The translations under genes were made by a program, and so were the position numbers. The notes under the pieces are model-generated. The model was not told the origin of the DNA. It searched no databases and saw nothing but the letters and a program-made list of their open reading frames with translations. Of a DNA stretch of 64,000 nucleotides, positions 25,101 through 33,228 are shown piece by piece. Position 1 is the first letter of the stretch, and the number at the start of each line of letters is the position of its first letter. This DNA comes from Streptomyces sp. NBC_01750 (lineage in GTDB: Bacteria > Actinomycetota > Actinomycetes > Streptomycetales > Streptomycetaceae): positions 1,490,001 through 1,554,000 of the forward strand of contig NZ_CP109137.1 of the NCBI RefSeq assembly GCF_035918095.1, read 5' to 3'.

Positions 25101-27503
25101 GGCATGAGCCGCGGCGGGAACGCGCGCGGCGGAGGGGTGACCCGGGCCTTCGTGCCCGGCGAGCGCGGGAGACGCAGGTCCTTCGGCGAACTCGTGAGCC
25201 GGACGGGGGCTCGGGTGCCCGTGGTCCGCGCCGTGGGTGGCCGCTCGCCCGGCACCGGCACCGGCGTGCCCGTGGCCGCCCACGCCACCGGGCGCCTCGG
25301 AGAGGGTGGGCCCGCGGTCCGGACCGGCAACGCCGCCGGCGTCATCGGCCGCCGTGGGGCCGTGGCCCGCAGCAGCTCCGGCCCGGGCATGGGCCGAGCC
25401 TCCGGACCCGTCGGCGGACGACTCGCCGTCGGTACCGGCAACGCCACCGCCCGGCGCCGGGACCGACGGCCCCTGGCCTGCGGACTCGACTCGCAGCCCG
25501 TCGGCCGAGCGGGCCGCCGCCCGGGAGGTCGTCTCCCCGTGCCCGGTAGCGGGACGCCCGTCGCCATCCGCGGACTCTGGCGTGCCCCCGGCTGGAAGGT
25601 CGCCCGAGCCCGCCGCGCCCGGGCCTCGCCTCGGGGAGGGCACCGTCGCAGGAGCCGACGGCGGCAGGCTGAGCAGCTCCGCCAGGCGTTCGTCCTCGGC
25701 GATCGAGTCCGCCGCGCGGCGCTCCGCCCCGTACGCGTTCTCCGCGGCCAGCGCCGCGTCAGCCGCACGGGCCGCGGCCAAGTCCGCGCGCGCCTCCGCC
25801 GCGGCGGCCTCCTTCGCCCGGTCCGCCGTGGCGCGCCCGGCCTCGCGGGCCGCGTCCCAGGCCGCGACCGCTGTCTTCTCCGCGTCGCTCGCCGCGAGCG
25901 CCGCTCGCGCCGGGTCGGCGTCGGGTGCGGAGTCGTCGAGCCAGCCGGCCCGTACCGCCTCGGCCGTCTCCTGCTCCACCTCGCTGAGCCGCTGGCGCAG
26001 GTGACCGATCTCGCTGCGGGCGCGCTGTGCCTCGGTGGCGGCGACCGTGGCTGCGCGGTGCGCGGCCTCGCCCGTCTCCTGGAGCGCCGCGGAACGCTCC
26101 TCCTCCTCGTTGGCCACCTGCTCGCCGCCCTCGGCCGCGGAGTGCAGCGCGCGGACGAGATCGGCGGCGGCCGTGGCGCGGGCGGCGAGCGCCGGGGCCG
26201 CGTCGCGCTCGGCCTCACGGATCGCCGCGGCGACGCGCGCGGAGCGGTCGCCGGCGGCCCGGTGGCGCAGTACGGCCTCGGCGGCCTGCCAGGCAGAGTG
26301 CAGCGTGCGCGCTTCGGTCAGCTCGCGGCGCTGTGCCGCGGCACCCTTCTCCGCGACGGTCAGCGCCAGCGAGGCGTGCCGGTAGGCGAGTTCCGCGGCG
26401 ATGAGAGAGCTGCGGCTGCGGGCCTGCTCGGCCTCGGTGACCGTGTGGGCGGCGGAGGTGACCCGCTGGGCGAGGTCCGCGGTGCGCCCGCGCTCCTCCG
26501 CGGCGCGCGCGGAGAGCCGACGCGCGAGCGTTCGGGTGCGGCGTTCGGCGCCCGCGTGGATCTCGCGGGTCCTGGCGCGGGTCCCGGCCGCCTCCACGAT
26601 CCGGCCGAGCAGATCCGCCGATCCCTCGGTGAAGTCACGTTCGGCGGTGAGCTCGGCGCGGCGGCCGAGCTTGTTGCCGAAGCTGCTGACGAGGTCGGCG
26701 AGGCCGTCCGTATCGCGGGTGTCGGTGACGGCGCGCAGCAGCAGGTCGGTGAAGTCGGAGTCCTTCTTGACGGCGAAGAGTCCGGCCGCCTCGCCCTCGT
26801 CGGCGTTCATCTCCCGCTGGTAGCGGAACAGTTCGGGATCGAGGCCGACGTCGCCGAGGTGCTCGTTCCAGCGGTCGTGGATCTCCTCCCAGTACACATC
26901 GAGGTGCGGATACACCTTGCCGGCCTCGGTGATGGCGTCCCGGAAGCCCTTCATGGTGCGTCGGCGGCCATGCGCCCGCGACGCGCCCTCGACGGGCGGG
27001 CGGACGGCGGTGGACTCGGCGACCGGGAGCGAGTCGAGGCTGAGGCCGGGGCCCGGCCGGAAGGAGTACCAGGCTTCCGCGAACTTCCGCGGGTCTCCCG
27101 AGACCTGGCGGCCCCGCCACTCGCTGACCTTGCCGACCACCACCAGCTCGCCGGTGAGCGTGTGCTGCCACTCCAGGGCGACATGCCCGCAGTCGTCGGC
27201 GAGCAGGAACTTGCGCAGTACACCGGAGCTGGCGCCGCCAAGGGTGTTGCGGTGGCCGGGCAGCATCACCGAGAAGATCAGCTTCAGCAGTACGGACTTG
27301 CCGCCGCCGTTCTCCAGGAAGAGCACGCCCGCGGGGGCGGGGCGGCGCGGCGGCCCGACCGGCTCCTCCTCGAAGAACTCCGCCTGGGTGGGGGCGGGGT
27401 GCGGCACGGGTTCGCCGACTCCGCGCAGGTCCAGCACGGTGTCGGCATAGCGCGCACCGGCGGGCCCGATGGAGTAGAGGCGTACCCGGGACAGCTCGTA
27501 CAT
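22182..27503 (-). CDS. Giant SMC/MukB/JetC-like ATPase
   Basis: 1773 residues, built like a MukB/JetC-type condensin ATPase. Head, N-lobe: LENGGGKSVLL (Walker A Lys69). A long Ala/Glu/Arg-rich coiled coil follows (about 250-600), then a Gly/His/Pro-rich low-complexity insert (about 620-800), a globular hinge-like domain (about 800-930) and the returning coiled coil (about 940-1480). Head, C-lobe: signature FSGGQ (to Gln1594) and Walker B TLFLDNPIGRAN, where Asp1628 is followed by Asn1629 (codon AAC) instead of the catalytic Glu. The ATG at 27503 is where homology-like sequence begins (MYELSRVRLYSIG); the frame is open further but that part overlaps the gene upstream. Third gene of a leftward operon with the 27538 and 28598 genes. 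Confidence 0.82.
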   Translation of the reverse strand: MYELSRVRLYSIGPAGARYADTVLDLRGVGEPVPHPAPTQAEFFEEEPVGPPRRPAPAGVLFLENGGGKSVLLKLIFSVMLPGHRNTLGGASSGVLRKFLLADDCGHVALEWQHTLTGELVVVGKVSEWRGRQVSGDPRKFAEAWYSFRPGPGLSLDSLPVAESTAVRPPVEGASRAHGRRRTMKGFRDAITEAGKVYPHLDVYWEEIHDRWNEHLGDVGLDPELFRYQREMNADEGEAAGLFAVKKDSDFTDLLLRAVTDTRDTDGLADLVSSFGNKLGRRAELTAERDFTEGSADLLGRIVEAAGTRARTREIHAGAERRTRTLARRLSARAAEERGRTADLAQRVTSAAHTVTEAEQARSRSSLIAAELAYRHASLALTVAEKGAAAQRRELTEARTLHSAWQAAEAVLRHRAAGDRSARVAAAIREAERDAAPALAARATAAADLVRALHSAAEGGEQVANEEEERSAALQETGEAAHRAATVAATEAQRARSEIGHLRQRLSEVEQETAEAVRAGWLDDSAPDADPARAALAASDAEKTAVAAWDAAREAGRATADRAKEAAAAEARADLAAARAADAALAAENAYGAERRAADSIAEDERLAELLSLPPSAPATVPSPRRGPGAAGSGDLPAGGTPESADGDGRPATGHGETTSRAAARSADGLRVESAGQGPSVPAPGGGVAGTDGESSADGSGGSAHARAGAAAGHGPTAADDAGGVAGPDRGPTLSEAPGGVGGHGHAGAGAGRAATHGADHGHPSPRPAHEFAEGPASPALAGHEGPGHPSAARVPAAAHATRTVVTAPLRTDEGPLTADELDRFADELRELLDRSVASAERNLFDLRTAAADDARILGALGDGGLLPPGPDVLATVEYLGEHGIPALPGWRYLAQAVDPADHAAVLAARPELVDGVVITDPASHSRAREVLAGAALLPRSAVAVGTAAALLAPVPSPGAGDNGDVFLVPPNPAMHDEHAADEERQTLRTRATARDEEIRALAARLAGDRTIAARLGSWRDDCPAGMLAELARGAQTAREAAEEAQATLSEARAVRAEADEAAADAARVRDDRQDAAQRARRAADALAGLAFRLRERAGWQVKLRELADEAAESEARAAVCLERAKAADEDRRAAQRAGDDARRTARALRAERAEIAGAPEILPDVDPDAPRAALPALREAYRAASQLYEKVGVGADLRAEQARAESDESAALAQLDRLTNKVRTRAAQLLEGTDGADGPSRQAASARAESLVQMLESRASEASEKLGRLRGESERLAPADGDAHTDLPEDLVPADAEHAQAQLRNASAELASRTEALETARVAHAALLQAHRTAEDAAGGFDETAALLRDLLRDHGQDEETEQAPDPYPGSLEEARHSAAEARRSLRGCATDLSAAEAAVREASDILVRHANSTRYEQVRTPARQQIRELPAASLPEHAAKWAEAFAPRLRVLTDELEQLERNRDTIVDRLRGLVESALTTLRSAQRLSRLPEGLGEWSGQEFLRIRFEEPDQSTLAERLGGVIDEATRAAVKKNSTAAYGEGRRDGMSLLLRGVQAALQPKGVAVEILKPDAVLRAERVPVGQMGDVFSGGQLLTAAIALYCTMAALRSNDRGRDKHRHAGTLFLDNPIGRANATYLLELQRAVSDALGVQLLYTTGLFDTTALAEFPLVIRLRNDADLRAGLKYISVEEHLRPGLPQQDPSGESVHGEITATRMFKRTPLPAEPATDTAAKDRPATDVAVTDRPALDPEGAAQPSPTPPAGPPATAAHHP

Positions 27504-27537
27504 GGCGGCGGACTCTCGTCTTCGGCAGGTGGCGGGA

Positions 27538-28437
27538 TCAGGCGTGGAAGGGCAGGCCGGCGTCGGCGGCCAGCTCCAGGTCGTCCGCGTCGGGCGGCGG
27601 CACAAGCGTGGCGGTGCCGTCGCTGACGGGTACGACGCCGAGCTCGAGCAGCGCGGCCATGGCCGCGCTGCCGGCCATATCGCGTACCTGCAGCTGGTAG
27701 CGGGCGGTGGTGCGGTACGCGCCTCCGGCGTCGTCACCGGTGCGCTGCAGGAAGCCCGAGTCGGTGAGGAAGGCGACGGCCTTGCCGACGATGCCGGTGG
27801 TGGATCCGGCGAGGCGGCGCGCGTCCTTGGTGGCGCCGGTGGCGCTGCGCCGTGCGTAGATCCGCCAGGCCGCTTCCAGGCCGGGGGCTTCGGTGGCGGG
27901 GTCGGTGTTCTCGCCCTGCTCCTCGGCGCGCTCCTCGAGACGGCGGCAGGCCTGTCGGACAAAGGCGTCGATGCCGTTGACGGTGATCCGGCCGATGTAG
28001 CTGTCGTCGGCGAGGTCCTCGGGCCGGGGGAACGCCATGGCGGCGACGGCGAGATGTGCCAGTCCGTGCAGGAAGCGGTCGGCGGAGTCGGCGGACGCAC
28101 GCCGGGCGTAGTCGCCCATGCGGACGGCGAAGACCGAGTCCTCACCGGCGGCCACGGCCATACCGGCGCGCGGTGAGACTTCGAGGACGACGAGGCCGAG
28201 GCCGGTGGCAACGGCGTCGGCGAGCCGGGCGAACGCGCCCTCTTCGCGGTAGCGGCGCAGCAGTTCGGCGTACTCGGCGTCGCGTGCGGGCAGCAGTTTG
28301 GGCTGCAGTCCGAAGGAGACGAGCCGCGCGGCGTCGGCGGCGTCGGCGGGCGTGACCGCGGCGCCGGTGGCCGGGCCCGGCGCCTCGCGGACGTCCGCCT
28401 CACGCCACGCGTGCTGTTCGGCGTGGTGGTCGGTCAC
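27538..28437 (-). CDS. Predicted winged-helix partner of the SMC-like complex (MukE/JetB-like)
   Basis: 299 residues. Position between the predicted kleisin and the SMC gene is that of mukE/jetB/mksE. The C-terminal half looks winged-helix (STTGIVGKAVAFLTDSGFLQRTG, then YRTTARYQLQVRDMAG...LLELGVVPV), as expected for a KITE-type subunit; the N-terminal half (GLGLVVLEVSPRAGMAV...) is not recognised. GTG at 28437 has AGGAG seven bases upstream. It ends 34 bases before the SMC start. Function (bridging kleisin and ATPase heads) is inferred from operon order, not from a clear sequence match. Confidence 0.7.
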   Translation of the reverse strand: MTDHHAEQHAWREADVREAPGPATGAAVTPADAADAARLVSFGLQPKLLPARDAEYAELLRRYREEGAFARLADAVATGLGLVVLEVSPRAGMAVAAGEDSVFAVRMGDYARRASADSADRFLHGLAHLAVAAMAFPRPEDLADDSYIGRITVNGIDAFVRQACRRLEERAEEQGENTDPATEAPGLEAAWRIYARRSATGATKDARRLAGSTTGIVGKAVAFLTDSGFLQRTGDDAGGAYRTTARYQLQVRDMAGSAAMAALLELGVVPVSDGTATLVPPPDADDLELAADAGLPFHA

Positions 28438-28490
28438 GGGTGCTCCTGCGGAAGGTCTGGGCCGAGGGGATGGGGTGTGGATGGGGACGA

Positions 28491-28560
28491 GGCGCCTGCG
28501 GCGGGGCTCTTCCCGGGCCCGCCCCTTCCCGAACCGGGGCTCCGCGCCTCAGGCGCCGGC
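28491..28560. repeat. REP-like GC-rich element inside the SMC operon
   Basis: The 160-base gap between the kleisin-like and winged-helix genes contains CGGGGCTCTTCCCGGG...CCCGAACCGGGGCTCCG, which looks like the dispersed Streptomyces element with CCCGAACCGGGGCTCC at its core. It can fold on itself and may lower expression of the two downstream genes relative to the first. Boundaries are approximate. Confidence 0.5.
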
Positions 28561-28597
28561 GAGGCCGGAGTTTCGACGGAGCCGCGCGGGCTGCTGC

Positions 28598-30130
28598 TCA
28601 CGCCGCCTCCGTGCGGTCGGCTGCCATGCCTGCCGCGTCCAGCAGTGCCATGCCCACGATCAGGTCGGCGCCGCCGAACTCCGGGTCGTCCAGCTCGGTG
28701 CCGTCGTCGACGGCGAACAGCAGGCGCTCCTCGCCCTGCCGGTAGGCGGTGCCGACCGGCGGGCTCGCCGCGTGCACGGCCAGCAGCGCGACCAGATACG
28801 GCAGTTCGGGGTCGCGGCGGCGGGCCTCGGCGAGCAGGCCGGAGAGCCGGCGCGGTGCGTCGTGCTCCAGGTCGAGCAGCTCCATCGCGCTCGCGAGCTG
28901 CTCGTCGCTGAACCGGCTGTCGTCCGGGGTGGCGATCAGATCGGGCTCGGGCATCTCCGCGCCGAGATGCTCACGCTCGACGGGCGGCGTCAGCAGCATG
29001 TCGACCAGATCGCCGACGCGTACGGACGACGGTGTGCGCAGTCCGGTGCCGCGCGCGAAGAAGGCGTCCGTGACGCGGATCGCCGCAGCCAGGGGAAGCG
29101 GCAGCAGCGGGGCAACGAGCTGCCCGTACAGATCGAGTCCGGAGCGCGCGGTGGGCCGGGCGAAGGCCTGGCGGTCCTGCTCGGCGCGGAACAGCGGGCC
29201 GGCCTCCAGCAGCCGGGACTGCAGCTGGGTGTGGCGCCGGATGCAGTCCTTGACTATGTCGACCAGCTCGGCGGCGCGGCGCTTGTGCTCCGGATCCTCT
29301 GCCTCGTCGCGTGCCTTGCGGATATTGGTGAGGATCGCGTTCTCATGGCGGTAGCGGTCGGCGACATGGTCGAGCGCCTCGGCGATCATGTCAGGGACGG
29401 CGTTCAGCCAGTCGACGGCCCGCACATTGCGCCGTGTCGCTTCCAGCGTCCTGCGCAGCGTCTCGGCGTACTGCACGGTGCGGTATCTGGCCTGCTCGGC
29501 GGCGAGCTGTGCGTCAGCGAGCCTGCCGCGGCTGATCAGGACCTCCAGCTTCACCTCGGCCGCGATCTGGGCGCTGGTGACGTCCGTGTCGAGCGCGCCG
29601 ACCAGGACGTTGACGGCTTCGTCGGTCGTACGGAGATAGACACTGCCGCCGTATCCCGGGACTTCCTCGATGAGCTTGAAGTCGTAGTCCCGGCGGGTGT
29701 AGACGCCGTCGGGTCCGAAGGTGCCGTACACCGCGCGGAATCCGCGGTCCACGCTGCCGACGTTGATCAGGTTCTCCAGCACCCAGCGGGCGACCCGCTC
29801 GTGCTCGGCGACCGGGCGCCGCGGGGCCTGGGCCGCGACGCGCGGCAGCAGCCTGGCCACTATCTGGTCATGGTCGGCGCCGGTGTCGAAGTCCATGTTC
29901 AGTGTGACGAGGTCGATGGCCGCGAGGGCGACCTCCGCCATCGCGTAGACCGAGTACTCGCCCGCGAGATTGGCCTTGCGTACGTCGAGGTCGTGCAGCG
30001 GCGCGGTGCACGCGAGCGCGCGCAGCCGCCGCGCGAGCCCTTCGTCGGCGGCCGGGCCCTGTGCGGGCCTCGGCCCCGCGCTGAGCTGGGGCGGAACGAA
30101 GTCCGTCGAGGCAGGCGAAGTCACGTGCAC
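28598..30130 (-). CDS. Predicted kleisin-like subunit (MukF/JetA-like)
   Basis: 510 residues, first gene of the SMC-like operon. The middle (about residues 165-245) fits a MukF/JetA-type pattern: a winged-helix end (DYDFKLIEEVPG...VYLRTTDEAVNVLVGAL) followed by a long helical neck (DVTSAQIAAEVKLEVLISRGRLADAQLAAEQA). More helices follow (VPDMIAEALDHVADRYR; HKRRAAELVDIVKDC), and the C-terminus is acidic. GTG at 30130 follows GAGGACC; the in-frame GTG at 30124 is less well placed. Kleisin function is an inference from this pattern, the operon order and the partner ATPase. Confidence 0.7.
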   Translation of the reverse strand: MHVTSPASTDFVPPQLSAGPRPAQGPAADEGLARRLRALACTAPLHDLDVRKANLAGEYSVYAMAEVALAAIDLVTLNMDFDTGADHDQIVARLLPRVAAQAPRRPVAEHERVARWVLENLINVGSVDRGFRAVYGTFGPDGVYTRRDYDFKLIEEVPGYGGSVYLRTTDEAVNVLVGALDTDVTSAQIAAEVKLEVLISRGRLADAQLAAEQARYRTVQYAETLRRTLEATRRNVRAVDWLNAVPDMIAEALDHVADRYRHENAILTNIRKARDEAEDPEHKRRAAELVDIVKDCIRRHTQLQSRLLEAGPLFRAEQDRQAFARPTARSGLDLYGQLVAPLLPLPLAAAIRVTDAFFARGTGLRTPSSVRVGDLVDMLLTPPVEREHLGAEMPEPDLIATPDDSRFSDEQLASAMELLDLEHDAPRRLSGLLAEARRRDPELPYLVALLAVHAASPPVGTAYRQGEERLLFAVDDGTELDDPEFGGADLIVGMALLDAAGMAADRTEAA

Positions 30131-30184
30131 AGATTAGGTCCTCGCACTGACAACGGTCGAAACGGCGCAGAAGCGACCGTCCGG

Positions 30185-30901
30185 CTACTCTCCGTCCTCG
30201 TCCGGCTCGTCGACCAGATGCGCGTACGTCTCCACCATTTGCGTGCGCGAGTCGTCCAGGTAGTCGGTGAGCAGCCGTTCGGCGCCGGACCGGTCGCCGG
30301 CCCGCAGCGCTTCGAGGATGGCCCGGTTGCGTACGAGGTAGGGCTGGTGCAGCAGCCGCGGGTTGTCCACCACATGGAACGCGAGCCGCAGCTCGGCCAG
30401 CACGCTGCGCATCAGCTCGTCGGTGCGGGCACTGCCGGCCAGCGCGACGAGTTCGCGATGGAAGTGGATATTGGCCGTGGCAACGCCTTTCCAGTCGTGC
30501 TCGCGCTCCGACCGCTCGCCGCCCGCGACCGCCGTTTCGAGCGTCTCCAGTTGGTACGGCGGCTCACCGAGCCCGTGCACGACAGCGCACTCGACGAGCT
30601 GCCGGGTGCGGTAGATGTCCACGACGTCCTGGACGGCGAGCATCCGGACGAACACCCCGCGGTTGAGCTGGTGCTCGAGCAGCCGCTCATGGGTGAGCAG
30701 CCGGAACGCTTCGCGAAGTGTGTTGCGCGAGACGCCGAGCGCCTTGCCGATGCTGTCCTCGGACAGGCGTTCCCCCGGCGGGAAGTAGCCCTCCGCGATG
30801 CGGGTGCGCAGGATGTCCGCGACCCGCTCCGCCGTGCTGGTGCGGCCCAACAGCGGGCGGTCGTCCGCCAGTCCGCCGATCTCGGACTCCGTCGTCCCCA
30901 C
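30185..30901 (-). CDS. GntR-family regulator, FadR/FCD subfamily
   Basis: 238 residues: N-terminal winged helix (ADILRTRIAEGYFPPGERLSEDSIGKALGVSRNTLREAFRLL, about 22-65) and an all-helical FCD ligand domain with metal-site residues (FHRELVALAGS; AFHVVDNPRLLHQPYL; GDRSGAERLLTDYL). FCD proteins bind small carboxylates. GTG at 30901 is chosen because GAGAGAGGGCGCT precedes it; the frame is open to 31111 but that part crosses the divergent promoter. It is divergent from the MFS-pxpABC genes and is their likely regulator, with 5-oxoproline or a related acid as effector (inference). Confidence 0.88.
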   Translation of the reverse strand: MGTTESEIGGLADDRPLLGRTSTAERVADILRTRIAEGYFPPGERLSEDSIGKALGVSRNTLREAFRLLTHERLLEHQLNRGVFVRMLAVQDVVDIYRTRQLVECAVVHGLGEPPYQLETLETAVAGGERSEREHDWKGVATANIHFHRELVALAGSARTDELMRSVLAELRLAFHVVDNPRLLHQPYLVRNRAILEALRAGDRSGAERLLTDYLDDSRTQMVETYAHLVDEPDEDGE

Positions 30902-30980
30902 AGCGCCCTCTCTCCCTCGCCGGCCGCTCCGACCGACGCGCGAGCTCCATCGTAGAAGCAAGAACGACCCTACGAAACTC

Positions 30981-31009
30981 TTGTCGGATCGTTCAACAAT
31001 CCCTATCTT
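30981..31009 (+). promoter_or_regulatory. Promoter of the MFS-pxp genes with operator in its spacer
   Basis: TTGTCG (30981-30986) and TATCTT (31004-31009) are separated by exactly 17 bases, a good vegetative promoter. The spacer contains GGATCGTT-C-AACAATCC (30986-31002), a 17-base palindrome with one mismatch between half-sites. A FadR-family dimer bound here would cover the promoter. The divergent regulator gene at 30901 is the natural source. Confidence 0.75.
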
Positions 31010-31061
31010 GGCGTCACCGCACAGTCTCGACAGCACCCTCCTCCCCCTCTGCGAGGTGCAG

Positions 31062-32339
31062 ATGAGTACGACCCAGACCCAGCCGAAGCAGGGCGAACTC
31101 CCCGAGGACACCGGCGCCTTCGCCTGGCTGCGGGCGCTCGGGCCGCGCGGCCGCCGCGCCTTCGGTGGCGCGTTCGGCGGTTACTCCCTCGATTCCTACG
31201 ACTACTTCACACTGCCGCTGAGCATGGTGGCGATCTCCGCCTACTTCGGTCTCGACAACGGACAGACCGGACTTCTCACCACCGTCACCCTGGTCGTCTC
31301 CGCGGTGGGCGGCGCGCTCGCCGGCATCCTCGCCGACCGGATAGGCCGGGTGAAGGCGCTGATGATCACGGTGATCACCTATGCGGTGTTCACCGTCCTG
31401 TGCGGCTTCGCCCCCAACTACGAGACGCTGCTGGTCTTCCGGGCTCTGCAGGGCCTCGGCTTCGGCGGCGAGTGGGCGGTCGGCGCGATCCTGGTCGCCG
31501 AGTACGCCTCCGCCAAGCACCGCGGCCGCACGCTCGGCGCCGTCCAGAGCGCGTGGGCGGCCGGCTGGGCTCTCGCCGTCATCGTCTACACCCTGGTCTT
31601 CCAGTTCCTCGACGCGGACACGGCCTGGCGCGTGATGTTCTGGACGGGCGCCCTGCCCGCCCTGCTGGTCATCTACATACGGCGGAATGTCACCGACGCG
31701 CCCGCGGCGGCCGAGCGACGTCATGCCAGCACCGAGCGCGGGACCTTCTCCACCATCTTCAAGAAGGATCTGCTGCGTACGACGTTCTTCGCGACGCTGC
31801 TCTCCACGGGCGTCCAGGGCGGCTACTACACGCTCGCCACCTGGGTGCCCACGTATCTCAAGACCGAGCGCGGGCTCACCGTCGTCGGCACCGGCGGCTA
31901 TCTGACCTTCCTGATCTCCGGGTCCTTCATCGGCTATCTCACCGGCGGTTATCTCACCGACCGGATCGGCCGGAAGAAGAACATCGCGCTCTTCGCCGTG
32001 CTGTCCGCCATCGGGATCCTCGCCTACACGAACATCCCTGCCGGGGCGAACGGTCTGCTGCTGGTCCTCGGCTTCCCGCTCGGATTCTGCATGTCGGCGA
32101 TCTTCAGCGGCTTCGGTTCGTTCCTCAGCGAGCTGTATCCGACGGCCGTACGAGGCACCGGCCAGGGATTCACCTACAACAGCGGCCGTGCCGTGGGCGC
32201 GTTCCTGCCCACGCTGGTCGGCTTCCTGTCCGACAGCTGGGGAGTGGGCGGAGCGCTCGTCCTGGGCGCCTTTGGCTACGGCCTGGCGGTGGTGGCTCTG
32301 CTCGGCCTGCCCGAGACCCGCGGGAAGGAACTGGTGTGA
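31062..32339 (+). CDS. MFS metabolite transporter (sugar/acid:H+ symporter type)
   Basis: 425 residues with twelve predicted helices. Motifs of the metabolite:H+ symporter group are visible: SLDSYDYFTLPLSMVAI in helix 1 (acidic pair), GILADRIGRVKALM in loop 2-3, GLGFGGEWAVGAILVAEY in helix 4-5, and GYLTDRIGRKKNI in the second half. Relatives import organic acids. ATG at 31062 has GCGAGGTG upstream. The pxpA gene follows after 124 bases, so uptake of 5-oxoproline or a similar acid is the best guess from context. The specificity is not proven. Confidence 0.87.
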   Translation: MSTTQTQPKQGELPEDTGAFAWLRALGPRGRRAFGGAFGGYSLDSYDYFTLPLSMVAISAYFGLDNGQTGLLTTVTLVVSAVGGALAGILADRIGRVKALMITVITYAVFTVLCGFAPNYETLLVFRALQGLGFGGEWAVGAILVAEYASAKHRGRTLGAVQSAWAAGWALAVIVYTLVFQFLDADTAWRVMFWTGALPALLVIYIRRNVTDAPAAAERRHASTERGTFSTIFKKDLLRTTFFATLLSTGVQGGYYTLATWVPTYLKTERGLTVVGTGGYLTFLISGSFIGYLTGGYLTDRIGRKKNIALFAVLSAIGILAYTNIPAGANGLLLVLGFPLGFCMSAIFSGFGSFLSELYPTAVRGTGQGFTYNSGRAVGAFLPTLVGFLSDSWGVGGALVLGAFGYGLAVVALLGLPETRGKELV

Positions 32340-32463
32340 TCCGCACCCTGGAGCGCGTCCACGGGCGCTCACGGAGCCCGGTCGGGGTCCGCGAGCACTT
32401 CCCTTCCACGAATGCCCGCGACGAGCAGTACCGCGTGGCCTGACGAGCAGGAATGAGGAGTAC

Positions 32464-33228
32464 ATGACCTGGGCGTCGATCGATCTCAACGCCGACCTCG
32501 GCGAGGGCTTCGGCCGCTGGCGGCTGACCGACGACGAGCAGCTGCTGTCCGTCGTCACCAGCGCCAATGTCGCCTGCGGCTTCCACGCCGGGGACGCGGC
32601 CACCATGCGGCGCGTCTGCGACCTCGCGGCCGATCGCTCGGTGAGGATCGGCGCCCAGGTCTCCTACCGCGATCTGGCCGGTTTCGGGCGGCGCTCCATG
32701 GACGTCCCGCCGGACGAGCTGGCCGCCGAGATCGCGTACCAGATAGGGGCGTTGGAGATCTTCGCCAAGGCGGCCGGGTCCCGTGTCTCGTACGTCAAAC
32801 CGCACGGCGCTCTCTACAACCGTGTCGTGCACGACGAGGAGCAGGCGGCAGCCGTCGTCGAAGGCGTGCTGCTGTCCGGCGAGCGGCTGCCACTGCTCGG
32901 ACTGCCCGGCTCGAAACTGCACACCATGGCGGAGAAGGCCGGACTGCCCGCCGTCTCCGAGGCGTTCGCCGATCGCGCGTACACCGCGGAGGGCACGCTG
33001 GTGCCGCGCGGACAGGACGGTGCGGTCCTCAGCGATCCGGCCGAGGTCGTCGAACGGTCCGTCAGCATGGCCAGGTTCGGCGTGGTCACCTCGCGCTGCG
33101 GACGGTCGGTCGCGGTACGCGCCCGCTCGCTCTGTCTGCACGGCGACACCCAGGGGGCCGTCACTCTCGCCCGCCGGGTGCGGCGGCAGCTGGAGAGCGT
33201 GGGCGTCCGTGTGGAGGCCTTCGTATGA
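32464..33228 (+). CDS. pxpA: 5-oxoprolinase subunit A (LamB/YcsF family)
   Basis: 254 residues of the LamB/YcsF family: IDLNADLGEGFGRW at the N-terminus, SANVACGFHAGD, YVKPHGALYN and LCLHGDT are the diagnostic blocks. With PxpB and PxpC it opens 5-oxoproline (pyroglutamate) to glutamate using ATP, clearing a damage product of glutamine and glutamate. ATG at 32464 follows GAGGAG. Its end overlaps pxpB by four bases. Confidence 0.93.
   Translation: MTWASIDLNADLGEGFGRWRLTDDEQLLSVVTSANVACGFHAGDAATMRRVCDLAADRSVRIGAQVSYRDLAGFGRRSMDVPPDELAAEIAYQIGALEIFAKAAGSRVSYVKPHGALYNRVVHDEEQAAAVVEGVLLSGERLPLLGLPGSKLHTMAEKAGLPAVSEAFADRAYTAEGTLVPRGQDGAVLSDPAEVVERSVSMARFGVVTSRCGRSVAVRARSLCLHGDTQGAVTLARRVRRQLESVGVRVEAFV

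Noticed and set aside
23370..27626. A 1418-codon open frame on the plus strand opposite the SMC-like gene
   Set aside because: It is the mirror of a GC-rich coding strand: no ribosome binding site, Gly/Arg/Val-rich composition and no motif. The minus-strand frame has ATPase motifs.
27504..28403. Possible 300-residue N-terminal extension of the SMC-like protein
   Set aside because: Pro/Arg/Ser-rich sequence in another frame of the upstream gene; conserved-looking sequence starts at MYELSRVRL (27503).
28298..30955. 885-codon plus-strand frame opposite the kleisin-like and FadR genes
   Set aside because: It crosses two real minus-strand genes and an intergenic gap and has shadow composition.
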